Below are positions 49,155 to 61,720 of a stretch of 64,000 bases of DNA, piece by piece. Origin of the DNA: Coffea arabica (Eukaryota; Streptophyta; Magnoliopsida; Gentianales; Rubiaceae); contig NC_092330.1 in assembly GCF_036785885.1 (NCBI RefSeq), positions 20,060,525-20,124,524 on the forward strand, written 5' to 3'. Position 1 is the first letter of the stretch. Every line of letters begins with the position of its first letter. Made by a program: the position numbers and the translations under genes. The notes under the pieces are model-generated. The model did not search any database. It had not been told where the DNA came from and saw only the letters and a program-made list of their open reading frames with translations.

Positions 49155-49787
49155 GGGTGCGATCATACCAGCACTAATGCACCGGATCCCATCAGAACTC
49201 CGAAGTTAAGCATGCTTGGGCGAGAGTAGTACTAGGATGGGTGACCCTAGGCCTGTCAACGGGTCGGGTCTAGACCCGGATCCGGATCGGATCGCTGAAA
49301 TTTTTTCGGGTATGGGTAGGGATTTAATTCCGTTATCCGGATCCGGATCCGTTTTTTCAAACAAAAAAACGGGTCGGATACGGAATATAGTATTCCGACC
49401 CGTATTAGACCCGGATCCGGATATAAATGATTTAATAATTTATAAAAAATATATATTATCAATATAATTTGATTAGGATGATGTATTTGAGTAAAATCAA
49501 TTTGATTTATTTTCTTATTTGGTTTTTTCTTTGCATTAGTTAGAAATTAGTTTACAAATATATTTTTTTCTCTTTTTTGTTAGAAATTATAAATTTTGGC
49601 AAATTTGTTCGGGTAGACCCGACCCGGATCCGAGACTCGCCGGGTCCGGATCCGGAACACAGAATAAAAGACCCGTCGGGTAAACGGGTCGGATCCGGGT
49701 CCGGGTCCGGAATAATGAATTCCGGCCCGGACCCGGCCCGTTGACACCCCTAGGTGACCCCCTGGGAAATCCTCGTGTTGCACCCCT
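49155..49787 (+). pseudogene. 5S rRNA: 5S rRNA gene, interrupted, hybrid 5' part
   Basis: The 5' part has T at -1, A58 and G70, as in A58-type uninterrupted genes, yet it carries the element. The 3' part has A102, as in interrupted genes. Confidence 0.95.
49248..49752. mobile_element. hAT-type MITE, copy 41, class D
   Basis: Standard class D element within the hybrid gene. Confidence 0.88.
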
Positions 49788-50199
49788 CCCTTTTTTGTTT
49801 CGAAATCCAAATTTCCCCTTCGTTCTTTATGCTGTAGTAATTTAGCTCCGTCGGAACGATTGCTTTATATTTTGCTTCTCATCGAAGCATGAAGGCGGAT
49901 CTGAAGGCGCGAGACAAGTCAGGAACGGTACGGCTGGATCGAAACCCGGATCGTCGGTCAAAGTTGTCGGCGCAAATGTATAAGTGCAAGCGTGAAGGAT
50001 CAATTTCAGAATAATTGAGAGTTGCGCGACGAGGGAAAAAAAAATGGTGCAAATCAACAAGAAAAAAATGTAAAAGTAAATAAATAAAAGGATGAGGGGA
50101 AATTCTTGAATTGACGCTTAAAATGAATTCGGGTCCAGAAAAGCCACACTGCTTCACAGGACGGGGCAGTTTAAAAGAATAAAGCGAAAGGAACATGGT

Positions 50200-50319
50200 G
50201 GGTGCGATCATACCAGCACTAATGCACCGGATCCCATCAGAACTCCGAAGTTAAGCATGCTTGGGCGAGAGTAGTACTAGGATGGGTGACCCCCTGGGAA
50301 GTCCTCGTGTTGCACCCCT
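50200..50319 (+). rRNA. 5S rRNA: 5S rRNA, uninterrupted, A58 type
   Basis: T at -1, A58. Confidence 0.93.
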
Positions 50320-50729
50320 CCCTTTTTTGTTTCGAAATCCAAATTTCCCCTTCGTTCTTTATGCTGTAGTAATTTAGCTCCGTCGGAACGATTGCTTTAT
50401 ATTTTGCTTCTCATCGAAGCATGAAGGCGGATCTGAAGGCGCGAGACAAGTCAGGAACGGTACGGCTGGATCGAAGCCCGGATCGTCGGTCAAAGTTGTC
50501 GGCGCAAATGTATAAGCGCAAGCGTGAAGGATCAATTTCAGGATAATTGAGAGTTGTGCGACGAGGGAAAAAAAAGGTGCAAAGCAACAAGAAAAAAATA
50601 TAAAAGTAAATAAATAAAAGGATGAGAGGAAATTCATGAATTGACGCTTAGAATGAATTCGGGTCCAGAAAAGCCAAACTGCTTCACAGGACGTGGCAGT
50701 TTAAAAGAATAAAGCGAAAGGAACATGGC

Positions 50730-51362
50730 GGGTGCGATCATACCAGCACTAATGCACCAGATCCCATCAGAACTTCGAAGTTAAGCGTGCTTGGGCGACA
50801 GTAGTACTAGGATGGGTGACCCTAGGCCTGTCAACGGGTCGGGTCTACACCCGGATCCGGATCGGATCCCTGAAATTTTTGCGGGTATGGGTAGGGATTT
50901 AATTCCGTTATCCGGATCCGGATCCGTTTTTTCAAACAAAAAAACGGGTCGGATACGGAATATAGTATTCCGACCCGTATTAGACCCGGATCCGGATATA
51001 AATGATTTAATAATTTATAAAAAATATATATTATCAATATAATTTGATTAGGATGATGTATTTGAGTAAAATCAATTTGATTTATTTTCTTATTTGGTTT
51101 TTTCTTTGCATTAGCTAGAAATTTGTTTACAAATATATCTTTTTCTCTTTTTTGTTAGAAATTATAAATTTTGGCAAATTTGTTCGGGTAGACCCGACCC
51201 GGATCCGAGACTCGCCGGGTCCGGATCCGGAACACCGAATAAAAGACCCGTCGGGTAAACGGGTCGGCTCCGGGTCCGGGTCCGGAATAATGAATTCCGG
51301 CCCGGACCCGGCCCGTTGACACCCCTAGGTGACCCCCTGGGAAATCCTCGTGTTGCACCCCT
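50730..51362 (+). pseudogene. 5S rRNA: 5S rRNA gene, interrupted
   Basis: A30 (CpG to CpA, shared only with 54393), T46, C70, A102. Confidence 0.95.
50823..51327. mobile_element. hAT-type MITE, copy 42, class P
   Basis: CCTG left end; AAATTTGTTTAC core. Confidence 0.88.
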
Positions 51363-51772
51363 CCCTTTTTTGTTTCGAAATCCAAATTTTCCCTTCGTTC
51401 TTTATGCTGTAGTAATTTAGCTCCGTCGGAACGATTGCTTTATATTTTGCTTCTCATCGAAGCATGAAGGCGGATCTGAAGGCGCGAGACAAGTCAGGAA
51501 CGGTACGGCTGGATCGAAGCCCGGATCGTCGGTCAAAGTTGTCGGCGCAAATGCATAAGCGCAAGCGTGAAGGATCAATTTCAGGATAATTGAGAGTTGT
51601 GCGACGAGGGAAAAAAAAGGTGCAAAGCAACAAGAAAAAAATATAAAAGTAAATAAATAAAAGGATGAGAGGAAATTCATGAATTGACGCTTAGAATGAA
51701 TTCGGGTCCAGAAAAGCCAAACTGCTTCACAGGACGTGGCAGTTTAAAAGAATAAAGCGAAAGGAACATGGC

Positions 51773-52405
51773 GGGTGCGATCATACCAGCACTAATGCAC
51801 CGGATCCCATCAGAACTCCGAAGTTAAGCGTGCTTGGGCGACAGTAGTACTAGGATGGGTGACCCTAGGCCTGTCAACGGGTCGGGTCTAGACCCGGATC
51901 CGGATCGGATCCCTGAAATTTTTGCGGGTATGGGTAGGGATTTAATTCCGTTATCCGGATCCGGATCCGTTTTTTCAAACAAAAAAACGGGTCGGATACG
52001 GAATATAGTATTCCGACCCGTATTAGACCCGGATCCGGATATAAATGATTTAATAATTTATAAAAAATATATATTATCAATATAATTTGATTAGGATGAT
52101 GTATTTGAGTAAAATCAATTTGATTTATTTTCTTATTTGGTTTTTTCTTTGCATTAGTTAGAAATTAGTTTACAAATATATTTTTTTCTCTTTTTTGTTA
52201 GAAATTATAAATTTTGGCAAATTTGTTCGGGTAGACCCGACCCGGATCCGAGACTCGCCGGGTCCGGATCCGGAACACAGAATAAAAGACCCGTCGGGTA
52301 AACGGGTCGGATCCGGGTCCGGGTCCGGAATAATGAATTCCGGCCCGGACCCGGCCCGTTGACACCCCTAGGTGACCCCCTGGGAAATCCTCGTGTTGCA
52401 CCTCT
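51773..52405 (+). pseudogene. 5S rRNA: 5S rRNA gene, interrupted
   Basis: C46 kept, C70, A102, T118. Copy of 48110, offset 3663 bp. Confidence 0.95.
51866..52370. mobile_element. hAT-type MITE, copy 43, class DP
   Basis: As copy 40. Confidence 0.88.
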
Positions 52406-52817
52406 CCCTTTTTTGTTTCGAAATCCAAATTTCCCCTTCGTTCTTTATGCTGTAGTAATTTAGCTCCGTCGGAACGATTGCTTTATATTTTGCTTCTCAT
52501 CGAAGCATGAAGGCGGATCTGAAGGCGCGAGACAAGTCAGGAACGGTACGGCTGGATCGAAACCCGGATCGTCGGTCAAAGTTGTCGGCGCAAATGTATA
52601 AGTGCAAGCGTGAAGGATCAATTTCAGAATAATTGAGAGTTGCGCGACGAGGGAAAAAAAAATGGTGCAAATCAACAAGAAAAAAATGTAAAAGTAAATA
52701 AATAAAAGGATGAGGGGAAATTCTTGAATTGACGCTTAAAATGAATTCGGGTCCAGAAAAGCCACACTGCTTCACAGGACGGGGCAGTTTAAAAGAATAA
52801 AGCGAAAGGAACATGGT

Positions 52818-53450
52818 GGGTGCGATCATACCAGCACTAATGCACCGGATCCCATCAGAACTCCGAAGTTAAGCATGCTTGGGCGAGAGTAGTACTAGGA
52901 TGGGTGACCCTAGGCCTGTCAACGGGTCGGGTCTAGACCCGGATCCGGATCGGATCGCTGAAATTTTTTCGGGTATGGGTAGGGATTTAATTCCGTTATC
53001 CGGATCCGGATCCGTTTTTTCAAACAAAAAAACGGGTCGGATACGGAATATAGTATTCCGACCCGTATTAGACCCGGATCCGGATATAAATGATTTAATA
53101 ATTTATAAAAAATATATATTATCAATATAATTTGATTAGGATGATGTATTTGAGTAAAATCAATTTGATTTATTTTCTTATTTGGTTTTTTCTTTGCATT
53201 AGTTAGAAATTAGTTTACAAATATATTTTTTTCTCTTTTTTGTTAGAAATTATAAATTTTGGCAAATTTGTTCGGGTAGACCCGACCCGGATCCGAGACT
53301 CGCCGGGTCCGGATCCGGAACACAGAATAAAAGACCCGTCGGGTAAACGGGTCGGATCCGGGTCCGGGTCCGGAATAATGAATTCCGGCCCGGACCCGGC
53401 CCGTTGACACCCCTAGGTGACCCCCTGGGAAATCCTCGTGTTGCACCCCT
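52818..53450 (+). pseudogene. 5S rRNA: 5S rRNA gene, interrupted, hybrid 5' part
   Basis: T at -1, A58 and G70, as 49155. Confidence 0.95.
52911..53415. mobile_element. hAT-type MITE, copy 44, class D
   Basis: As copy 41. Confidence 0.88.
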
Positions 53451-53862
53451 CCCTTTTTTGTTTCGAAATCCAAATTTCCCCTTCGTTCTTTATGCTGTAG
53501 TAATTTAGCTCCGTCGGAACGATTGCTTTATATTTTGCTTCTCATCGAAGCATGAAGGCGGATCTGAAGGCGCGAGACAAGTCAGGAACGGTACGGCTGG
53601 ATCGAAACCCGGATCGTCGGTCAAAGTTGTCGGCGCAAATGTATAAGTGCAAGCGTGAAGGATCAATTTCAGAATAATTGAGAGTTGCGCGACGAGGGAA
53701 AAAAAAATGGTGCAAATCAACAAGAAAAAAATGTAAAAGTAAATAAATAAAAGGATGAGGGGAAATTCTTGAATTGACGCTTAAAATGAATTCGGGTCCA
53801 GAAAAGCCACACTGCTTCACAGGACGGGGCAGTTTAAAAGAATAAAGCGAAAGGAACATGGT

Positions 53863-53982
53863 GGGTGCGATCATACCAGCACTAATGCACCGGATCCCAT
53901 CAGAACTCCGAAGTTAAGCATGCTTGGGCGAGAGTAGTACTAGGATGGGTGACCCCCTGGGAAGTCCTCGTGTTGCACCCCT
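53863..53982 (+). rRNA. 5S rRNA: 5S rRNA, uninterrupted, A58 type
   Basis: T at -1, A58. Copy of 50200, offset 3663 bp. Confidence 0.93.
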
Positions 53983-54392
53983 CCCTTTTTTGTTTCGAAA
54001 TCCAAATTTCCCCTTCGTTCTTTATGCTGTAGTAATTTAGCTCCGTCGGAACGATTGCTTTATATTTTGCTTCTCATCGAAGCATGAAGGCGGATCTGAA
54101 GGCGCGAGACAAGTCAGGAACGGTACGGCTGGATCGAAGCCCGGATCGTCGGTCAAAGTTGTCGGCGCAAATGTATAAGCGCAAGCGTGAAGGATCAATT
54201 TCAGGATAATTGAGAGTTGTGCGACGAGGGAAAAAAAAGGTGCAAAGCAACAAGAAAAAAATATAAAAGTAAATAAATAAAAGGATGAGAGGAAATTCAT
54301 GAATTGACGCTTAGAATGAATTCGGGTCCAGAAAAGCCAAACTGCTTCACAGGACGTGGCAGTTTAAAAGAATAAAGCGAAAGGAACATGGC

Positions 54393-55025
54393 GGGTGCGA
54401 TCATACCAGCACTAATGCACCAGATCCCATCAGAACTTCGAAGTTAAGCGTGCTTGGGCGACAGTAGTACTAGGATGGGTGACCCTAGGCCTGTCAACGG
54501 GTCGGGTCTACACCCGGATCCGGATCGGATCCCTGAAATTTTTGCGGGTATGGGTAGGGATTTAATTCCGTTATCCGGATCCGGATCCGTTTTTTCAAAC
54601 AAAAAAACGGGTCGGATACGGAATATAGTATTCCGACCCGTATTAGACCCGGATCCGGATATAAATGATTTAATAATTTATAAAAAATATATATTATCAA
54701 TATAATTTGATTAGGATGATGTATTTGAGTAAAATCAATTTGATTTATTTTCTTATTTGGTTTTTTCTTTGCATTAGCTAGAAATTTGTTTACAAATATA
54801 TCTTTTTCTCTTTTTTGTTAGAAATTATAAATTTTGGCAAATTTGTTCGGGTAGACCCGACCCGGATCCGAGACTCGCCGGGTCCGGATCCGGAACACCG
54901 AATAAAAGACCCGTCGGGTAAACGGGTCGGCTCCGGGTCCGGGTCCGGAATAATGAATTCCGGCCCGGACCCGGCCCGTTGACACCCCTAGGTGACCCCC
55001 TGGGAAATCCTCGTGTTGCACCCCT
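54393..55025 (+). pseudogene. 5S rRNA: 5S rRNA gene, interrupted
   Basis: A30, T46, C70, A102. Copy of 50730. Confidence 0.95.
54486..54990. mobile_element. hAT-type MITE, copy 45, class P
   Basis: As copy 42. Confidence 0.88.
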
Positions 55026-55435
55026 CCCTTTTTTGTTTCGAAATCCAAATTTTCCCTTCGTTCTTTATGCTGTAGTAATTTAGCTCCGTCGGAACGATTG
55101 CTTTATATTTTGCTTCTCATCGAAGCATGAAGGCGGATCTGAAGGCGCGAGACAAGTCAGGAACGGTACGGCTGGATCGAAGCCCGGATCGTCGGTCAAA
55201 GTTGTCGGCGCAAATGCATAAGCGCAAGCGTGAAGGATCAATTTCAGGATAATTGAGAGTTGTGCGACGAGGGAAAAAAAAGGTGCAAAGCAACAAGAAA
55301 AAAATATAAAAGTAAATAAATAAAAGGATGAGAGGAAATTCATGAATTGACGCTTAGAATGAATTCGGGTCCAGAAAAGCCAAACTGCTTCACAGGACGT
55401 GGCAGTTTAAAAGAATAAAGCGAAAGGAACATGGC

Positions 55436-56068
55436 GGGTGCGATCATACCAGCACTAATGCACCGGATCCCATCAGAACTTCGAAGTTAAGCGTGCTTGG
55501 GCGACAGTAGTACTAGGATGGGTGACCCTAGGCCGGTCAACGGGTCGGGTCTACACCCGGATCCGGATCGGATCCCTGAAATTTTTGCGGGTATGGGTAG
55601 GGATTTAATTCCGTTATCCGGATCCGGATCCGTTTTTTCAAACAAAAAAACGGGTCGGATACGGAATATAGTATTCCGACCCGTATTAGACCCGGATTCG
55701 GATATAAATGATTTAATAATTTATAAAAAATATATATTATCAATATAATTTGATTAGGATGATGTATTTGAGTAAAATCAATTTGATTTATTTTCTTATT
55801 TGGTTTTTTCTTTGCATTAGCTAGAAATTAGTTTACAAATATATCTTTTTCTCTTTTTTGTTAGAAATTATAAATTTTGGCAAATTTGTTCGGGTAGACC
55901 CGACCCGGATCCGAGACTCGCCGGGTCCGGATCCGGAACACCGAATAAAAGACCCGTCGGGTAAACGGGTCGGCTCCGGGTCCGGGTCCGGAATAATGAA
56001 TTCCGGCCCGGACCCGGCCCGTTGACACCCCTAGGTGACCACCTGGGAAATCCTCGTGTTGCACCCCT
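55436..56068 (+). pseudogene. 5S rRNA: 5S rRNA gene, interrupted
   Basis: T46, C70, A102, and A93 in the right-hand repeat. Confidence 0.95.
55529..56033. mobile_element. hAT-type MITE, copy 46, class S
   Basis: ATTCGG mark. Confidence 0.88.
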
Positions 56069-56480
56069 CCCTTTTTTGTTTCGAAATCCAAATTTCCCCT
56101 TCGTTCTTTATGCTGTAGTAATTTAGCTCCGTCGGAACGATTGCTTTATATTTTGCTTCTCATCGAAGCATGAAGGCGGATCTGAAGGCGCGAGACAAGT
56201 CAGGAACGGTACGGCTGGATCGAAACCCGGATCGTCGGTCAAAGTTGTCGGCGCAAATGTATAAGTGCAAGCGTGAAGGATCAATTTCAGAATAATTGAG
56301 AGTTGCGCGACGAGGGAAAAAAAAATGGTGCAAATCAACAAGAAAAAAATGTAAAAGTAAATAAATAAAAGGATGAGGGGAAATTCTTGAATTGACGCTT
56401 AAAATGAATTCGGGTCCAGAAAAGCCACACTGCTTCACAGGACGGGGCAGTTTAAAAGAATAAAGCGAAAGGAACATGGT

Positions 56481-56600
56481 GGGTGCGATCATACCAGCAC
56501 TAATGCACCGGATCCCATCAGAACTCCGAAGTTAAGCATGCTTGGGCGAGAGTAGTACTAGGATGGGTGACCCCCTGGGAAGTCCTCGTGTTGCACCCCT
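56481..56600 (+). rRNA. 5S rRNA: 5S rRNA, uninterrupted, A58 type
   Basis: T at -1, A58. Copy of 45200, offset 11281 bp. Confidence 0.93.
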
Positions 56601-57012
56601 CCCTTTTTTGTTTCGAAATCCAAATTTCCCCTTCGTTCTTTATGCTGTAGTAATTTAGCTCCGTCGGAACGATTGCTTTATATTTTGCTTCTTATCGAAG
56701 CATGAAGGCGGATCTGAAGGCGCGAGACAAGTCAGGAACGGTACGGCTGGATCGAAGCCCGGATCGTCGGTCAAAGTTGTCGGCGCAAATGTATAAGTGC
56801 AAGCGTGAAGGATCAATTTCAGAATAATTGAGAGTTGCGCGACGAGGGAAAAAAAAATGGTGCAAATCAACAAGAAAAAAATGTAAAAGTAAATAAATAA
56901 AAGGATGAGGGGAAATTCTTGAATTGACGCTTAAAATGAATTCGGGTCCAGAAAAGCCAAACTGCTTCACAGGACGTGGCAGTTTAAAAGAATAAAGCGA
57001 AAGAAACATGGC

Positions 57013-57645
57013 GGGTGCGATCATACCAGCACTAATGCACCGGATCCCATCAGAACTCCGAAGTTAAGCGTGCTTGGGCGACAGTAGTACTAGGATGGGT
57101 GACCCTAGGCCTGTCAACGGGTCGGGTCTAGACCCGGATCCGGATCGGATCGCTGAAATTTTTTCGGGTATGGGTAGGGATTTAATTCCGTTATCCGGAT
57201 CCGGATCCGTTTTTTCAAACAAAAAAATGGGTCGGATACGGAATATAGTATTCCGACCCGTATTAGACCCGGATCCGGATATAAATGATTTAATAATTTA
57301 TAAAAAATATATATTATCAATATAATTTGATTAGGATGATGTATTTGAGTAAAATCAATTTGATTTATTTTCTTATTTGGTTTTTTCTTTGCATTAGTTA
57401 GAAATTAGTTTACAAATATATTTTTTTCTCTTTTTTGTTAGAAATTATAAATTTTGGCAAATTTGTTCGGGTAGACCCGACCCGGATCCGAGACTCGCCG
57501 GGTCCGGATCCGGAACACAGAATAAAAGACCCGTCGGGTAAACGGGTCGGATCCGGGTCCGGGTCCGGAATAATGAATTCCGGCCCGGACCCGGCCCGTT
57601 GACACCCCTAGGTGACCCCCTGGGAAATCCTCGTGTTGCACCCCT
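57013..57645 (+). pseudogene. 5S rRNA: 5S rRNA gene, interrupted
   Basis: C46 kept, C70, A102. Confidence 0.95.
57106..57610. mobile_element. hAT-type MITE, copy 47, class DM
   Basis: T at element 123. Confidence 0.88.
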
Positions 57646-58055
57646 CCCTTTTTTGTTTCGAAATCCAAATTTCCCCTTCGTTCTTTATGCTGTAGTAATT
57701 TAGCTCCGTCGGAACGATTGCTTTATATTTTGCTTCTCATCGAAGCATGAAGGCGGATCTGAAGGCGCGAGACAAGTCAGGAACGGTACGGCTGGATCGA
57801 AGCCCGGATCGTCGGTCAAAGTTGTCGGCGCAAATGCATAAGCGCAAGCGTGAAGGATCAATTTCAGGATAATTGAGAGTTGTGCGACGAGGGAAAAAAA
57901 AGGTGCAAAGCAACAAGAAAAAAATATAAAAGTAAATAAATAAAAGGATGAGAGGAAATTCATGAATTGACGCTTAGAATGAATTCGGGTCCAGAAAAGC
58001 CAAACTGCTTCACAGGACGTGGCAGTTTAAAAGAATAAAGCGAAAGGAACATGGC

Positions 58056-58688
58056 GGGTGCGATCATACCAGCACTAATGCACCGGATCCCATCAGAACT
58101 TCGAAGTTAAGCGTGCTTGGGCGACAGTAGTACTAGGATGGGTGACCCTAGGCCGGTCAACGGGTCGGGTCTACACCCGGATCCGGATCGGATCCCTGAA
58201 ATTTTTGCGGGTATGGGTAGGGATTTAATTCCGTTATCCGGATCCGGATCCGTTTTTTCAAACAAAAAAACGGGTCGGATACGGAATATAGTATTCCGAC
58301 CCGTATTAGACCCGGATCCGGATATAAATGATTTAATAATTTATAAAAAATATATATTATCAATATAATTTGATTAGGATGATGTATTTGAGTAAAATCA
58401 ATTTGATTTATTTTCTTATTTGGTTTTTTCTTTGCATTAGCTAGAAATTAGTTTACAAATATATCTTTTTCTCTTTTTTGTTAGAAATTATAAATTTTGG
58501 CAAATTTGTTCGGGTAGACCCGACCCGGATCCGAGACTCGCCGGGTCCGGATCCGGAACACCGAATAAAAGACCCGTCGGGTAAACGGGTCGGCTCCGGG
58601 TCCGGGTCCGGAATAATGAATTCCGGCCCGGACCCGGCCCGTTGACACCCCTAGGTGACCCCCTGGGAAATCCTCGTGTTGCACCCCT
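58056..58688 (+). pseudogene. 5S rRNA: 5S rRNA gene, interrupted
   Basis: T46, C70, A102. Copy of 46775. Confidence 0.95.
58149..58653. mobile_element. hAT-type MITE, copy 48, class P
   Basis: As copy 39. Confidence 0.88.
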
Positions 58689-59100
58689 CCCTTTTTTGTT
58701 TCGAAATCCAAATTTTCCCTTCGTTCTTTATGCTGTAGTAATTTAGCTCCGTCGGAACGATTGCTTTATATTTTGCTTCTCATCGAAGCATGAAGGCGGA
58801 TCTGAAGGCGCGAGACAAGTCAGGAACGGTACGGCTGGATCGAAGCCCGGATCGTCGGTCAAAGTTGTCGGCGCAAATGTATAAGCGCAAGCGTGAAGGA
58901 TCAATTTCAGGATAATTGAGAGTTGCGCGACGAGGGAAAAAAAAATGGTGCAAATCAACAAGAAAAAAATGTAAAAGTAAATAAATAAAAGGATGAGGGG
59001 AAATTCTTGAATTGACGCTTAAAATGAATTCGGGTCCAGAAAAGCCACACTGCTTCACAGGACGGGGCAGTTTAAAAGAATAAAGCGAAAGGAACATGGC

Positions 59101-59220
59101 TGGTGCGATCATACCAGCACTAATGCACCGGATCCCATCAGAACTCCGAAGTTAAGCGTGCTTGGGCGAGAGTAGTACTAGGATGGGTGACCCCCTGGGA
59201 AGTCCTCGTGTTGCACCCCT
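59101..59220 (+). rRNA. 5S rRNA: 5S rRNA, uninterrupted, T1 variant
   Basis: G58, G70 and G102 with C at -1, but position 1 is T (CATGGCTGGTGCG), which breaks the first pair of helix I and alters the start base. Full-length sister of the truncated gene at 47820. Confidence 0.92.
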
Positions 59221-59630
59221 CCCTTTTTTGTTTCGAAATCCAAATTTCCCCTTCGTTCTTTATGCTGTAGTAATTTAGCTCCGTCGGAACGATTGCTTGA
59301 TATTTTGCTTCTCATCGAAGCATGAAGGCGGATCTGAAGGCGCGAGACAAGTCAGGAACGGTACGGCTGGATCGAAGCCCGGATCGTCGGTTAAAGTTGT
59401 CGGCGCAAATGTATAAGCGGAAGCGTGAAGGATCAATTTCAGGATAATTGAGAGTTGTGCGACGAGGGAAAAAAAAGGTGCAAAGCAACAAGAAAAAAAT
59501 ATAAAAGTAAATAAATAAAAGGATGAGAGGAAATTCATGAATTGACGCTTAGAATGAATTCGGGTCCAGAAAAGCCAAACTGCTTCACAGGACGTGGCAG
59601 TTTAAAAGAATAAAGCGAAAGGAACATGGC

Positions 59631-60263
59631 GGGTGCGATCATACCAGCACTAATGCACCGGATCCCATCAGAACTCCGAAGTTAAGCGTGCTTGGGCGAC
59701 AGTAGTACTAGGATGGGTGACCCTAGGCCTGTCAACGGGTCGGGTCTAGACCCGGATCCGGATCGGATCCCTGAAATTTTTGCGGGTATGGGTAGGGATT
59801 TAATTCCGTTATCCGGATCCGGATCCGTTTTTTCAAACAAAAAAACGGGTCGGATACGGAATATAGTATTCCGACCCGTATTAGACCCGGATCCGGATAT
59901 AAATGATTTAATAATTTATAAAAAATATATATTATCAATATAATTTGATTAGGATGATGTATTTGAGTAAAATCAATTTGATTTATTTTCTTATTTGGTT
60001 TTTTCTTTGCATTAGTTAGAAATTAGTTTACAAATATATTTTTTTCTCTTTTTTGTTAGAAATTATAAATTTTGGCAAATTTGTTCGGGTAGACCCGACC
60101 CGGATCCGAGACTCGCCGGGTCCGGATCCGGAACACAGAATAAAAGACCCGTCGGGTAAACGGGTCGGATCCGGGTCCGGGTCCGGAATAATGAATTCCG
60201 GCCCGGACCCGGCCCGTTGACACCCCTAGGTGACCCCCTGGGAAATCCTCGTGTTGCACCTCT
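59631..60263 (+). pseudogene. 5S rRNA: 5S rRNA gene, interrupted
   Basis: C46 kept, C70, A102, T118. Copy of 48110. Confidence 0.95.
59724..60228. mobile_element. hAT-type MITE, copy 49, class DP
   Basis: As copy 40. Confidence 0.88.
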
Positions 60264-60675
60264 CCCTTTTTTGTTTCGAAATCCAAATTTCCCCTTCGTT
60301 CTTTATGCTGTAGTAATTTAGCTCCGTCGGAACGATTGCTTTATATTTTGCTTCTCATCGAAGCATGAAGGCGGATCTGAAGGCGCGAGACAAGTCAGGA
60401 ACGGTACGGCTGGATCGAAACCCGGATCGTCGGTCAAAGTTGTCGGCGCAAATGTATAAGTGCAAGCGTGAAGGATCAATTTCAGAATAATTGAGAGTTG
60501 CGCGACGAGGGAAAAAAAAATGGTGCAAATCAACAAGAAAAAAATGTAAAAGTAAATAAATAAAAGGATGAGGGGAAATTCTTGAATTGACGCTTAAAAT
60601 GAATTCGGGTCCAGAAAAGCCACACTGCTTCACAGGACGGGGCAGTTTAAAAGAATAAAGCGAAAGGAACATGGT

Positions 60676-61308
60676 GGGTGCGATCATACCAGCACTAATG
60701 CACCGGATCCCATCAGAACTCCGAAGTTAAGCATGCTTGGGCGAGAGTAGTACTAGGATGGGTGACCCTAGGCCTGTCAACGGGTCGGGTCTAGACCCGG
60801 ATCCGGATCGGATCGCTGAAATTTTTTCGGGTATGGGTAGGGATTTAATTCCGTTATCCGGATCCGGATCCGTTTTTTCAAACAAAAAAACGGGTCGGAT
60901 ACGGAATATAGTATTCCGACCCGTATTAGACCCGGATCCGGATATAAATGATTTAATAATTTATAAAAAATATATATTATCAATATAATTTGATTAGGAT
61001 GATGTATTTGAGTAAAATCAATTTGATTTATTTTCTTATTTGGTTTTTTCTTTGCATTAGTTAGAAATTAGTTTACAAATATATTTTTTTCTCTTTTTTG
61101 TTAGAAATTATAAATTTTGGCAAATTTGTTCGGGTAGACCCGACCCGGATCCGAGACTCGCCGGGTCCGGATCCGGAACACAGAATAAAAGACCCGTCGG
61201 GTAAACGGGTCGGATCCGGGTCCGGGTCCGGAATAATGAATTCCGGCCCGGACCCGGCCCGTTGACACCCCTAGGTGACCCCCTGGGAAATCCTCGTGTT
61301 GCACCCCT
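60676..61308 (+). pseudogene. 5S rRNA: 5S rRNA gene, interrupted, hybrid 5' part
   Basis: T at -1, A58 and G70, as 49155. Confidence 0.95.
60769..61273. mobile_element. hAT-type MITE, copy 50, class D
   Basis: As copy 41. Confidence 0.88.
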
Positions 61309-61720
61309 CCCTTTTTTGTTTCGAAATCCAAATTTCCCCTTCGTTCTTTATGCTGTAGTAATTTAGCTCCGTCGGAACGATTGCTTTATATTTTGCTTCT
61401 CATCGAAGCATGAAGGCGGATCTGAAGGCGCGAGACAAGTCAGGAACGGTACGGCTGGATCGAAACCCGGATCGTCGGTCAAAGTTGTCGGCGCAAATGT
61501 ATAAGTGCAAGCGTGAAGGATCAATTTCAGAATAATTGAGAGTTGCGCGACGAGGGAAAAAAAAATGGTGCAAATCAACAAGAAAAAAATGTAAAAGTAA
61601 ATAAATAAAAGGATGAGGGGAAATTCTTGAATTGACGCTTAAAATGAATTCGGGTCCAGAAAAGCCACACTGCTTCACAGGACGGGGCAGTTTAAAAGAA
61701 TAAAGCGAAAGGAACATGGT

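Larger units (their letters stand above)
48110..55435 (+). repeat. direct duplication of 3663 bp (two copies)
   Basis: Units DP, hybrid D, intact A58, P(A30) start at 48110, 49155, 50200 and 50730, and again exactly 3663 bp later. The A30 and T118 marks are shared. Confidence 0.85.
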
